Shown: positions 48,921 to 61,063, numbered from the stretch's first letter. The stretch is DNA of 64,000 bases from Serilophus lunatus (GCA_013399895.1 VXBA01000662.1:434001-498000); one strand, 5' to 3'. Made by a program: numbers and translations. The notes: generated by a model from the letters alone, not told the origin.

Positions 48921-50186
48921 GTAAGGACATCCTGAATCTCCAGGCTAACAGGAACAGAGCTCTTTACTGGCTGAAATGCATTTCCCAAGCCTAAAATTCT
49001 GTTAGGTGTTTCTTTATTTTTTTATATTTTTCTTTTTTTACATTGGCATCCCTCCTAGCAATTGTCATGCTACTATTCATATTTCTCAGCCTAGAGAAAT
49101 TCTGGCCAGGCTTTATCATAGTGGTCTGTATTCCTATGGTCACCAAAACAGCGCAGACTTATTCTTTTAAACAAAATTAATTATTGTTAGGTTATCTAGG
49201 AGTTTGGCTCAGGCACTGTATTTCAGTAATAAGCATAATTTTGAAAAGCTTGTATTTAAAAAGAATTGTTATCTAATGCTTACTGGCAGGTTTTGAATCT
49301 TTTATTCCTGTTGAGATTGATTTCCTGTACATGCCTAATTACTGATGACATAGTAAGATATAAGCTAAAAAGATATCTTGCAACTGGAAGAAAAAACTAT
49401 AAAAAAAGGGCTCTAAGCAATGTTCCCGTTGGCTTAAACAGAAAGAAGCTTCTTTTCATTTAATTTAGTAAAGTCACCACGGAAGGATCCTCCTCCAAGA
49501 ACTTGCAGCAATATAAGGAGTATGTACAAAACAAGTCCAGACATCAAACAGGGCAACTCCCTGTCTCTGAATCTGTAAACATGTTTCACATCTGCTCAGC
49601 TTTGCAGTAAGCGTGAAACATATAACTTGGGATATCTGTCTTATTAATTTGAATGGATGCTAATTTGGGCTGTGGCTTGATAAGATGGAAGCTGCAGCTG
49701 CAGCTGGCTTGAGAAAGTGTTTAAAAAAAAAGACACTCTGAAAAATCAAAGATGTTCTTTATTAGGAAAAAAAACAAAACAAAACCCAGGGATCAGTTGC
49801 TTGATCTGATTTGTAGTGCACCCCCATGAATAACTGTTGGAGCAACTGCCTAAGCACTGCAGTCACCGTTAGCCTTTTCTTAGGATCAAACAACAATCTT
49901 TCATCCAAAGGATGTCCACTGATAGTGAGAGCAGGGAGAGAGAGAGAAAAGCTTCTGTGTCATTGAGATATGCATCCTTTATTCCAAAGTATGTGTGAAA
50001 ATGGCTAAGAAACCTTTATTGGGATGTATATTGAAGCTTTGTATAACCACCACACCATGAACTGACTTGCTTCAGCAGGTGCACATTTCCAAATACCTAG
50101 TAGAAAATCTTGCAGTGAGAATGGGCTCATAATAGGTTATATGGATGCAGTGACAGAATTTATCCCTGAGGAATATTTATGTAAGT

Positions 50187-50225
50187 AAAAATAAATAAAT
50201 AATAAAGTATATTGTAAAAATATAT
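50187..50225. repeat. AT-rich low-complexity with (AAAT)n
   Basis: AAATAAATAAATAAT units followed by an alternating A/T stretch. Confidence 0.8.
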
Positions 50226-50778
50226 TTTACTTAGTAAAGAGAAGTTTTATACCAACATAGGTACTTGCACTCTTAGAGACCACATAAAATAAAACAATAT
50301 CTATTTGATACATACTTATATATGCATAACTATATTTGATACATAACTGTATACATAACATGTGGAGAGTGTATGGAGACCTGGCCTGAGATGTGTGCTG
50401 TAAAGTGAATGACATGAGATGGTCTTCATGGCTAGGCACTAAATGAGACATTGTTTTAAATGTTAGTGTAATGTTGTAGTCACTATATTTGTAGTTAATA
50501 TACCTTTTGGACCCAGTAGATGGAAGAAGTTTTCACCCATAGTTGTGCATTACTGTCCCTCCTTTGCAAGTTATATCTCTAAGATTTGACTGCAGAGCTG
50601 CTGAACTGATTTGTCTCGTGCAGTTCTGTCAAAATACAGTACATCTGACTATGAAGAGGGGTGTCTGTGCATAGCTTGAGCCTTTTGACTTGAGGCAATC
50701 CATATTGAGTACAATAAGAATGAGCTGATCAGGACTAATCTGGACTTTCAAGAGTCTGAGGATCTGAAATTCAATGAA

Positions 50779-50783
50779 CAGGG
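50779..50783. repeat. Target-site duplication, left copy
   Basis: CAGGG directly before the LTR; identical to 51910-51914. A 5-bp duplication fits class III (ERVL-type) integration in many vertebrate ERVs. A sixth matching base is possible if the LTR edge is shifted by one. Confidence 0.85.
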
Positions 50784-51097
50784 TGTAGTGGTTTAACCCG
50801 GGCTGAGTGCCAAGGGCCCACTACAGCCACTCTCTCCCTCCCCCTTGCCCAGCTATAGAGGAGAGAGAGAATATAACAAGAGGTTTCATTATTCATGATA
50901 AGGACTACAGCAGATTCTTTCTTAATCACCGTCACAGGCAAAACAAGACTCCATGTGGGAATAATAGTCAAGTTTATTACTAACAAGATCAGAGCTAAGA
51001 GTAAGAGATAATAAAAGACACCTTTTACCCCCCACCCCCCTCCTTCTTACACACAACCTGCTCTCCTGTAGCGGTCAAGGGAAAAGGCGAGGTGAGG

Positions 51098-51115
51098 ATG
51101 GTGGTGGTGGTGGTG
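51098..51115. repeat. (GGT)n microsatellite inside the LTR
   Basis: About six GGT units within the LTR body. Confidence 0.9.
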
Positions 51116-51149
51116 TCGCTATGGTCAGCTGCTGTTCTCAGCCACTGCT

Positions 51150-51600
51150 TGGGGAGAAGAGTCCTTCCAGCCGCATTCCATGGGGTCCCATCCCTCACAG
51201 GATACAGTTCCTCTCACAAACTGCTCCGGTGAGAGTCCATCCCATGGGCAGCAGCCCTTCACCCACAGCTGCCACATGGCTGACATTCCACAGGGTGCAG
51301 TCCCTCAGGCACAGGCTGCTCCAGCGTGGGCCCCACGAGCCACGCATCCTAACAGGAGAATCCTACTCCAAGTGGGCTCCTCTCCCCACAGGCTACAGTC
51401 CCCTGCCAGGACCCAGCTCCCCTTTGGGTCTCCCACGGGCTACAGCCTTCCCCAGCATCCACCTGCTCCGGCGTGGCTCCTCCACGGGCTACAGGTGGAT
51501 CTCTGCACTCCTGTGGTCCTCCATGGGCTGCAGGGGCACAGCTGCTTCACCATGGTCTTCCCCATGGGCTGCAGCTGGATCTCAGCTCCGGCACCAGGAG
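51150..51600. repeat. Imperfect internal repeats of the LTR
   Basis: The motif CCA(T/C)GGGCT(A/G)CAG and variants, often followed by a short linker and CTCCGG or GCTGCTCC, recur at roughly 40-60 base spacing (for example near 51483, 51522 and 51564). They look like degenerate tandem repeats in the LTR, a feature I remember from this family. Confidence 0.6.
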
Positions 51601-51909
51601 CATCTCCTGCCCCTCCTTCTGCACTGACCTTGGTGTCTGCGTTGTTGTTCACAAGCTCTCACCCTGCTCCTCTCCGGCAGCCATCTTCATCTCCTTCCAA
51701 CATTTTTTCTTTCCCTCTTAAATATGTTATCACAGAGGTGTTCCTTCAACTGCTGATGGGCCTGGCCTTGGTCAGCAGCGGGCCCAGCCTGGAGCTGGCT
51801 GGCACTGGCTCTGCTGGACATGGGGGAAACTTCCAGCAGCTTCTCGAAGAAGCCTCTCCCTCAGCCCCCCTGCTGCTACCAAAACCTGGCCACAGGGAAA
51901 ACCAACACA

Positions 51910-51914
51910 CAGGG
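51910..51914. repeat. Target-site duplication, right copy
   Basis: CAGGG directly after the LTR, matching 50779-50783. Confidence 0.85.
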
Positions 51915-52424
51915 TCTTACAAGCTTCCACACTATTTGAATCCATAAATACAAGCACCACTAATCTTGCCATCGTTGAGCTACTTTCACACACTGGTTAG
52001 TGGAACTATTTTCTCTCCCTCCTCATGCCAGTTTCTAGTCATATATGCCAGCCAGGCACACTTGTTTCCATGGGAAATGGTCTTCTGTATAGAAGGAATT
52101 TACACAATTTTTGAGTCAGTAAATCTGCCACTAGTTAAACATGGAAAGCACAGTTTCAAGAGTGCTGCAACCTCTTGAAAAACCTGAGGCTTCTTAATGT
52201 AGATATTAAATACCATGTAGCGATAACTCTGTGTGGGTGCTGGTGAGGCAGAAAGGGGAAAGTAAGGTGAGGTCTGCTTCTTAAGGATGCAAAAACGACT
52301 TGACCTTTTGTCTTTGGAAAAACTTCAACTTATACGTGTTCTGTGGCTTGTGTCACTTGGGCACATTCCAACCTTACCTCTGGTATGGCTACATTTCAGC
52401 AATGCAGTGTGTGCAAGTGTTGTG
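51915..52424. other. Gene-free stretch
   Basis: No gene or repeat recognised between the LTR and the next MIR relic. Confidence 0.6.
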
Positions 52425-52645
52425 GATTATTATTTACATGACAGCAGTACCTAGAGGCTTAAGAGAGAGCTGTAGCCCATTGTGTTAGGCATAGAGCAAA
52501 AAACACTGGCAATCTCACTCTGAACATCTCATGGTCTAAAAGAGCAGGAAAGGAAAGAGAAACAACAGAAAAAAAAAAATCATCCAGGGTTGCACAGTTT
52601 GGAAACGAGGCGGCAGAGGATCCTGCTAATGGGTGTTTTCGTGCC
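52425..52645 (-). repeat. MIR-type SINE relic, sauropsid style
   Basis: The plus strand follows the long MIR-like repeat seen in turtles and crocodiles: TTATTATTTACATGACAGCA, then GTACCTAGAGGCTTAAGAG, CCCATTGTGTTAGGCATAGA, CATCTCATGGTCTAAAAGAG, a GAAAGAGAAACA stretch, and CACAGTTTGGAAACGAGGCG. The order and spacing agree with 'attatttgtattacagtagcacctagaggc..ccattgtgctaggcactgtacaa..cttacaatctaa'. The identification is from memory of that consensus; the family is old and non-functional. Confidence 0.7.
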
Positions 52646-52679
52646 TTCCCAGCAGCAGCGAGTGCTGTTTCACTTAATG

Positions 52680-52840
52680 TTGCAGAAGGTAACTTTTAGG
52701 TCATGTCTAGACACAGAGCTTTTGCAGGGCAGCTCTGGTAGCTTTTCATGCTGTGATGATTTAAAAGCATTTCTCATCCTGAATGACTACTGTGTCCTAC
52801 TGCCAGAGTGACCGTCCTAATTCCTTTGTGAAAAACAGGT
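52680..52840. repeat. Possible old DNA-transposon scrap
   Basis: TTAGGTCATGTCTAGACACA, followed by GCAGGGCAGCTCTGGTAGC, recalls relic hAT-like elements with the phrase 'gtcatgtctagac'. No terminal repeats are visible. Confidence 0.2.
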
Positions 52841-55800
52841 GCGAGTGCCTATGTAGTGGTTTGTCCAGGGCAAAGTTCAGCCTTCGAGTTTCAAACTGCT
52901 TGTATAGAGATCATTGCTGGCAGTGGGCCTCAAGTACCTGGACCCCTAATGCCTACTAGCCTCCATCTTATGCTTCTAGCTAAAAGGTGCTGTGCAAAGG
53001 ATGTGTCACGTTGTTAACAAAGTTGCTTTTCCAAGGGAGCTGTGTGTAAGAGGTTATTTTTGTTCTTTGATTTTTTTCTAATTCACAAAAATGTCTGATG
53101 TTCTCTACAGTACAATGGACTCTATCCATACTGACAATGATTATTTCTATTCGTCGCCTTAATAGGACTGAGGAAGCAGTGACTGGTCACCCTCCTGCAA
53201 TGTCACAATCTGTCCTGGACCTTTTGAGTGACTAGGCTTGTAGGAAATGACAACAGAGTGCTGATGAGATTAGTACTTCTTGATCTTCGTAGTATAAAAA
53301 ACCCCAGGACTAACTCATTCTTCTGGCTCCTCAGTGACTAATAAGTGTTTTATTATCCTTTCAATTAGAAAGCATTTATCACCAATCTTTGCAAACTCAC
53401 TGCATGAATTGACCTGTCATTCACTATCTCGGCCTTTGGAACTGGTAATTAAGTTTAGCAATCTGCCTCAGAGCTCTGATTGAGATATATGGTATGTTTC
53501 CATGTGGGTAGGCAGACACTTTGGGTTTTCCTTCCCAAAAGGAAAGAGCTTTGACAAAACTGAATGAAGGGTCCCAGCAGGTGACCTATGTCAGTCAGGT
53601 ACCTGCAACCCTCAAAGCCTCACAAGTAGAGTGAGTGGCACGGAGCAGCTTCACCACGGCTGGGGGTGTTCTGCAGAGGGGTGTCAGTGGGGCCAACCTG
53701 ACCTCCCGTAGCCTCGAGAAAGGAGTTGGTCGACATAATCTGGGACCAATGCACTGTGCTCCCTAGCTGAGGACCTGCTTTATCCCTAAACTTCCCAAAT
53801 TGCACACTTTTGGGGCTGTAAAGGAGATGTGCGGTTCATTCCTGATGTTCAGGTGTGTCTACCTTGAAGCTTAGGCACAGATACCAAACTCTAGAGTCCA
53901 GGGGCTTTTTTGTGTTGAGCAAGGGGTAAAGTAAAGCAATTGCAGTGAAGCATGTTATGTGTGATGAAATCTGGAGTTCAAGTACACTGACAAAGGTCCT
54001 ATGTCTTCTCTGGTACAGTTCTACTTAGTGCCAGCAGAGAATATGTCCTACTGACAATGTAAACAACAACAACAAAAAAGTAAGCCAGTCTCCTGCTGAA
54101 GGCAGATATTTAAGGAGGTAGACCCTATGGAAAAGTGACTGAACTGCAATGATACTGTCTGATTTGCCATGCTAACATGAGAGTAATTCTAGCAATGTCA
54201 CAGGTATTGCCACTGAGGCCTGCTGTTATTTCTTAGCCTGTCCAGCTATCATTTTCTTTTTAAGATGACAGGAAATTTGAAGATTGCTTACACTGTGATA
54301 AGCCATACTTCTAGTAAAGGAGCATTCCCCACTCCTTATCTTAATGTTTGGTTGACATTAGTTGATAGAGACTGATTTTCAGTAGCTAGCTCAGTGCTTT
54401 TTTAAGCAAACTTTACTCTGAAAAAACAAAAATCTTTAAAACCCCACCCATTATTCTTCACAAATGCCAAGGGGTACAGAAGTGCCATTGTCCCTACGAG
54501 TGGCTCCAAAATCAGGTCCAAGTTTCCTGGTTTGGGGTTTTGGAGGAAACACACAATTTGCAGAGTTCACTGAACCTCGTGGCACATTTGGATTTGAATT
54601 TGTATGGAGCTGCCCTGAAACATTTCTTACCATTGCTTAAAATATTCCTTGCTCTGTTTTACAGCAGGAAACATCCTAAGGGGGATTTTTCTGCTTCTTT
54701 TCCCCCTCCTTTTACTACATCAGGCTTTTCTCCCCACTGACTTAAGGAGACCACCTACAATTCAGGAAGATAAAGACCTCTGTGAAAAAATACAGGCCAA
54801 CCTGATATTTAAGGGTCAGTTCCCCACAATATTTATATATTTGACTGAGCTGATCTAACCACAGAAGAAAAAAACCCACAAAAAACCATTGGCTGGGAGG
54901 TTAACCTCTGTTAAAAACAACAACAAAAACAAAACCTAGCAGCATAAAAGTGATGGGCACAGTGCCAAGTAGAAGAAAGGAAAAGGACTCTGATATTTAT
55001 GAGGTATAGTAAATAATAGCATCAGGAGGTAGTGCTTGGTGAGGATAAAGCAGCAGACATCTTTAATTTTGGAGCAGAGAGACAGGGCCCTGCCTATTAT
55101 AATTTACTTAAGAGGTTTCTCTGTGTTTGTAAGGGGAAAAAGTGGTCCTGAATATGGAAAAAAAGAAAAAAAGATGGACCTTGGGCAAGAAAATGCACTT
55201 TCTTCCCTGAAACCACCAAGAGGTTCCTTACAGCATTCTGCTCCCTGAAGATCATGTGCCTTTACTTCGAACCTGAAAAGAAAGAAGGAAAGAAACCCTT
55301 TCCTCACCAAGGCACTAAGCAGAGACATAAATTACAGGGTATCTGTTTCAGGCCCCTTTCAATATATAGCTCCTATAAGAGCTCCAGAGTAAGATAATCC
55401 TCTGGAGATCAGAGGCAGCATGTTATTAGCAGGAGCTCATAGGTTACATTTAGTGGTGTATGGGCTACCTTTATGCTGAAGTGTTAGTGTCAGCTAGAGA
55501 GCACATAATCATTCTCTTGAGTCTAATTATATATTCATTGCACATGCAACAGAATATTCGTATGTGTTTAATTAGTCAAAAGGTTGTGCTTTAAATCTGC
55601 AAAAGCAAGGCAGTAAGGAATAAGGCTGAAAAGTCAAATAGCCCTTAAATTAGTCTTTTATCTAATGGTATCTCTGACTGCCTCAGAATCTCCAAGCCCC
55701 AGTGTGAAAGACACTGTAAAAATATTTAAATATAAAGCCATATCTGAGTAAGCTATAGGCAGAGCAAACCCCTATGTTTCTGTTATGTTTAATGACCAGA

Positions 55801-58207
55801 TGAATTCTTCTTGATTTACACTAATTCATATGGAAATGGAAAAGTGCATAGTTTGTGTCTGCTCAGCCCCTCAGTTGGATCACCTATAACACTTGTGGTG
55901 TGGGGAAAATACCTTGTGTTGTTTGTAAAAGAAGTTTACTATTTGCTTTGGAAATGCCTTACTTACATTTTCCCATTACAGAATATTAAGTAAAGTTCTC
56001 AAGGATTTCCATTAAAGTTAGGTTAATAGCTCAAATAAAGGTTTATATTTAATTATAAACTATAAAGGCTTCACTCTTGAAAACAATGTTATCATTTTAT
56101 CTTCTCATTTGAAGTACCTTATTGTTTTCTTTTTTTGGTGGTGAGTTAACTGGATTTTGCAGGTGCTTTCTGAAATCTAGTGGTGACATAATTGTTATAT
56201 AAAGTTGCAGCAGGTAACTTTTTATCATAGAGCTTGTGGCTAAAGAAGAGATCTGGCAACAGTGAGAATAAAGGCACAACTTGTGTTTCTGGCAGCTCAC
56301 TCACTGCCTAGCACTAAAATTTTTAGGAGTGGACACTCAGTCCCCAGGCCTAATAACATGGCATTATTTTTCAACCCATTGCTGTATCAACAGCCCCAAA
56401 GGAGACCATCTCTGGACAGGCACTGGCACATGCCCCAGTTAGGCATCTCCAGGCTCCCATGGAAGTGCCATGGCCCTGGCCATGCTCTGGCTCAGCCCAA
56501 CTTCATGCAGCTTCATCTGTGCTTATCCCCATTCAAGTAGTATAATGCCTTTATTTCAGAGACACTTTGGTTGGAAATGAGCTCTGGAGGGGCACCTTCA
56601 AAGGAGAGTCATCTTCCATGTTAGATCAACTTTTTTTCCTGCCAGGCCAGGAACCTGCAGATATGGGTTTTTCCAAGGTATGTCCTGAGCAACTTAGTGC
56701 AAAGACAGTGCAAGACTGAAAACAAAAATCTCTATAAACTGAGCTGAAAATCCAGCTCCTAGAATTAGAGGAGTTAAGGGGATTCAGTCCTGCCTTAACA
56801 AAGTTCAGACAATTAAAATAAGCCATTGCTATTGAGGATTAACCAGCTCATTTGGGATGGATGATAATGAATGGCCCTTCAGCGGGCTGTGACCACAGCA
56901 GATGCTGCAGCCACAGCCCATCTTTCGGAAGCTGCAGATTTTCCTCAGAGATAGGTGTCAGAATAAATCTGCTCACTACCTCCAAATGGAAAATTTATGA
57001 AAGTTTCATTCTGGAAAGATACAATCTCAGTGAAGGCAGAGTAGAAAATAGCCACTTCATGCTTTTAGCCCTGTCATACAATGTAGTCATTGTTTTAATA
57101 CATCTAGGCTGGGAGTATCCTGCCATATGTAGAGCATGAATTGGGATACAGTGAATTTATTCTTTTAGAAGTTTTGAAACCCATCATGTCTGTGTATGCA
57201 GCATGTGGAATTTGTCATGCAAAGACCTCTGATAAATGCCCTTATAATGGTTTTGAATGAGGACTCAAAAATGCAAGATATTGAGAACTGATTGGAGTTT
57301 CTATGTACAGCATGGGACAATGAAACACAGCTCCTGAACTTACTCTTGCTACAGGCACTAACTGTGGGAAGCCTAGGTCTCTGTACCTTAGTGTTCTCCT
57401 CCCAGCTCTGCAAATAAATGCTAGGTAAGTTTCTATGTTGTCTTTGGCACTTTGGTGCAAATAAATGTTCTCCTGTTCTGACTCCTTATTAGAGGAAGTC
57501 TAATTCAAGCCAAATTTTCTTCCTTCTTACCCCTCTGAGCTCCTGTCATTTGAAGGTGTAGCTGCAGGGCAGAGTTCATGCCAGTGTGTCTTCTAAGGAA
57601 CAGCTTAGGCTGGGTTATTTTTGGTTTTGTTTTGTTTGTTTGTTTCCTTTTTTTCTTTTTTTTTTCCCCTGAGGGTACAATGACCAGGCTGTGGAAATGG
57701 TGTTCAGAAAGCTGGAGCTATTGTGGCATGGCTGGTAGGAATATTGAGGAGGAGGTAGTGAGTCTGCAGTTGCAGTTGTAAGCAGAACCTCTGGCCATAA
57801 TTTTGATCAATTGGATGTTTTCTCCTCCTAAACCACCATCTGTTTGCTACTGTTTATACCCCATGCCAACAACCCTTGCACATTCAGGCAAGTCTGTGCT
57901 ATTGGGACACCTGTGGTCACAGCTCCTCCTCAAAGCCATCTTTGTAGTTTGGGAGAATGGTGATCTCTGGTTTCGAAGTATTTCAGCCTGAATTAACAGA
58001 AAATTGCCTGTGGTTCTAGGCACACAATTGTTTATGCCACTTACCTGTTACCTAAAAATGGAGGGTTTTGAAGACACTTTAATTTTTTTTTTCTTTCAGA
58101 TGGTAATCTTACAGTGTCAGGAGCTTTCAGTCATGGGAACATTGCACCAAATTACCTCAAGGGGCTTTAAATTTTAGTTACAGTGACATGGGATGCCTTC
58201 TGCATGT
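52841..58207. other. Gene-free stretch
   Basis: No gene recognised. A short (AAC)n tract lies at about 54062-54078. Open frames are below 100 codons and unremarkable. Confidence 0.65.
54062..54078. repeat. (AAC)n microsatellite
   Basis: About four AAC units followed by an A run. Confidence 0.85.
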
Positions 58208-58937
58208 GAAGAGTGGGAATACTCTGCAGAGGGATCTGGACTGTCTGAATCAATGGGCAAGGTCAATGGTATGAGATTCGCTTTCAGTCACAACAACCCC
58301 AGGCAGGAATACAGACTTGGGGCAGAGTGGCTACAAAGTGGGTCACTGAAAAGAGACCTGAAGGTATTGGCCAACAGCAGCTGAACATGAGCGCTGTGCC
58401 CAGGGGGCCAAGAAGGCTGGCTTGTATAAGAAATAGTGCAGCCACCAGGACCAAGGCAGAAAGACATTGAAATGCTGAAGTATGTCCAGAGAAGGGCGAC
58501 AATGATGGTGAAAGGTCTAGAGAGTACGTCCTATGAGGAAGTGGCTGTGCGAGCTGGCGTTGTTTTAGCTGGGAAAAAGGAGGCTCAGGGTAGGCCTTAT
58601 CGCTCTCTACAACTACCTGAAAGGAGGCTGTAGTGAGGCGGAGGTTGGCCTCTTCTCCCAGGTAACTAGTAATAGGACAAAAGGATATAGCCTTAAGCTG
58701 CACCGGGGCAGGTTCAGAATGGACATCAGGAAGAATTTCTTCACAGAAAGGCTTCAAACCTTGGAAGAGGCTGCCTAGGGAGATGGTGGAGTTACTGTCC
58801 CTGGAGGTGTTCAAGAAATGACTGGACATGGCACTTGGTGCTGTGGTCTAGTTGACAAGGTGGTGATTGGTCAGAGGTTGGACTTGATGATCTTGGAGGT
58901 TTTTTCCAGTCAAAATGATTCTGTGATTCCATGATTC
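58208..58937 (+). mobile_element. CR1 LINE, 5'-truncated and internally deleted
   Basis: The 3' end of a CR1 retrotransposon, the dominant bird LINE. Hallmarks in order are: CTCTGCAGAGGGATCTGGAC at about 58223; TCACAACAACCCCAGGCA; GCCAAGAAGGCTGGCTTGTA; GTCCAGAGAAGGGCGACAA; CTCTCTACAACTACCTGAAA; GGCTGCCTAGGGAGATGGTG; a TTGGACTTGATGATCTTGGA block; and a tail of CTGTGATTCCATGATTC (ending 58937) in the ATTCTRTG repeat style. It keeps only the last part of the reverse-transcriptase ORF and the 3' UTR. Compared with the CR1 consensus as I remember it, segments of tens of bases are missing near 58275-58290 and near 58458. The frame is broken, so the copy is inactive. Open frames over it (58436-58633 plus, 58284-58829 minus) are by-products. 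Confidence 0.95.
58917..58937 (+). repeat. CR1 3' terminal octamer repeats
   Basis: GATTCTGTGATTCCATGATTC minus its final base gives about two and a half units of the 8-bp CR1 tail (ATTCTGTG/ATTCCATG). CR1 uses this instead of a poly(A) tail. Confidence 0.9.
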
Positions 58938-60846
58938 ACGCTAAGAAAGCTGAAGTTCAACTGGTGCATCTTTCTCATCAAGAAACATTTTGTCATCTTG
59001 ATGAGAAAACAAAAAAATACATTTTGCGATAGAATTAAAAAAAAAGGAAAGCCTGTGAACCAGGAAGACAGTGTTAGATGTAAAGTGTGACCTTGCAGCT
59101 TCCCATCATGTTCTTTCACTTCACTTTTCTGGCCAGTCACGAGAGCTCAAGCAGAAAGGAGCCGACTCTCACCATCTCCCATCGCCCTTGCAGGGCTGAT
59201 GCTGTGCATCCTACTGCAGGAGAGCTGTCCCTGCCATGAAGTTTGTGCCCTGTCAGACACATGGAAGTGCTGGTGGATAGTGGATTCAGTATTGGATGCG
59301 TTAGGTGGGGGACTCACAAAAGCTGGGATTGTGTCCTGCCAGCAGACAGCAAAGTGAGCAATGATGCTTCCAGTCCTCTGCAGAATGATGTAAGCCTTCC
59401 CAGAAGAGCACTTTTTTTCCTTGGAGGGAGGATGAGGAGAAGGTATAAATCAGGGCCATGTTTCCACATGATAACCTGTAGGCCTTTTACCTCTGCACAG
59501 TGTTTCACAACCAGTACAATGGGTTGAGAGATGACTTTTGTGCTCGAACTTGTTTTCCCACTCAGTCTAGTCTGGTCCTTCATGAAAGTCAGTGTGCAGC
59601 AGGTTTCTTGGGTAACTGCTGCTCCGTGACACAAAATGAGAGAAAAAATAAATTGGGAAAGATAAGCTGTTGGCTTTTGCCTTGCTCATCCTTGAGGCCT
59701 GTGTGCAGCTATGAAGTACCAAAGATGAAATGGCTAATGCTATTGACTACAGCTTTCTTCTTCTTAATTTTTATGTCCAGCCTTTACTGGACTGAATGGG
59801 TCCAGCCTGTGGACGTTTGTATCCCACCACTGTTTTGCAGGATGCTTCCCAGTGTTTTTGTTGGGGTGAGGATGAGGACTTCCTATGGCAATCAGGTGCA
59901 GCTCAGCCCATGGGACTGATTATCACCTCTGGCATCATAAGTGTGCTGAGGCATAAGCAAGAAGGCTCTTGCAGTAGGAGTGCTCACAGCTTGCAACTGC
60001 AAAGATCCTAAAGCAAAACAGTGGAAAACTGGCTGGATAAATGTGGAAAGCTCTTGGAAATAAACACCCCACAGAGGCATTGCCAACGTTTTTTAAATTT
60101 GTTTAAAGTGATCGGTTACTTGGTTCTCCTCCACGTGGGTTGAACCTGGGGGTGAGGCTGGCATCCCCTGTGAGGTGTGCAGGGAGCACAGCATGTCCCC
60201 CTCCCAGCTGGGAACCTCTCAGGGCTGAAATGTGGAGAAGTGACGCCAGCTGATTGTGCTGGAGGCCAAAAGCTTCCCTTCCCAGGGGCTGGAGCAAAGT
60301 TGAGGGTGTTGAGCAAGACTGGTGCTGAGTCCAGCGTCCCCTGCCCATGGCAGGGAGGGTGAGGACATGACAGGGCTGTGGGAGAAGCCATCGTCCCCTG
60401 ACCATCTGCCTTGCAACACATTTAAAGTGCTAACATGTTTTATGACGCTGTGCAAGTGAAACAAAATAGTGGCTCCTGGCTCCTCGTAACTTGTGTAAAT
60501 TCCAGATGTGACAATTCTTTTACTGGCAAATGGAGCTGTTTATCCCTGCGCTTTTCTCGCATTGAATTAGATCCCACTAGGAAGAGCTCGCTGAAAATGT
60601 GCCTGCCTGGCTACTAAACGGCTGCATAATTGTCCCTCTGCCCCTTCCCGGAGCTGCACATAAAAAGTGCAATCCAAATTCCTGGGCAAACCATGCAAGG
60701 CCCTGGAGAGCACTTCCCACCCCCCTTCAGGAATTGAACGTCATGCCTAAAGGATAATGCAGGATTAGGGCAAGGGGAAAACGAGTGGCTTAAACAGATC
60801 CCAAATGCAGCGAGGCTCAGCAAAATGTGTCCTTCCCAGCCCTAGC

Positions 60847-60875
60847 CCTCTCTCTCTCTTTTTTTTTTTTTTTTT
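60847..60875. repeat. (CT)n followed by 17 T
   Basis: About six CT units run directly into an uninterrupted 17-base T run. Confidence 0.95.
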
Positions 60876-61063
60876 GTTTGTTTTATAAAATCTGTTATTT
60901 TTGCAAGGGCAAGGAGGAAAGGGCCTCCAGATTGTGAAACAGACAGAAGAGGAACAGTGTTAGTTCCCCGAAAGCCCCCGGTCCAGGCGACAAGGCTGCC
61001 CTGCCCACTGCCACATGGCAGCATCGATGGGAAACCCTTCCCAGCCCTTCCCTGCCTGTCTTC

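Larger units (their letters stand above)
40651..50186. other. Gene-free stretch with homopolymers and doubtful exon-like pieces
   Basis: No gene recognised. It contains a 22-base T run (41564-41585), a 15-base A run (42168-42182) and a 17-base A run (46571-46587). Exon-like pieces at 45808-46103 and 48832-48920 are listed separately with low confidence. Confidence 0.6.
50784..51909 (-). mobile_element. Solo LTR of an avian endogenous retrovirus
   Basis: The element runs TGTAGTGGTTTAACCC...CCAACACA, 1126 bases, with TG/CA ends and a perfect 5-bp target duplication. Phrases such as GTGGTTTAACCC at one end, TGACCTTGGTGTCTG near the middle-right and TTGGTAGCAG (reverse) near the other end match a common songbird/neoavian LTR family as I remember it. 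Family convention puts the transcribed strand on minus: U3 begins at 51909, a TATA-like TATTTAAG is at 51724-51717, and a polyadenylation signal AATAAA is at 50979-50974. No internal gag, pol or env sequence is present, so this is a solo LTR left by recombination between two LTRs. Open frames across it (51121-51627, 51180-51947) come from its GC-rich internal repeats and are not genes. Confidence 0.85.

Noticed and set aside
51121..51947. 168- and 255-codon open frames
   Set aside because: They lie wholly or almost wholly inside the solo LTR, on the strand opposite to its transcription, and come from its GC-rich internal repeats.
59500..59919. 139-codon plus-strand frame with a membrane-like stretch
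   Set aside because: No family resemblance; the hydrophobic run is a by-product of a T-rich segment; overlapping frames are equally open.
60100..60420. GC-rich segment with CCTGCCCATGGCAGGG, similar to a phrase in some CR1 3' UTRs
   Set aside because: The remaining CR1 3' landmarks are absent, and the phrase is a short palindrome.
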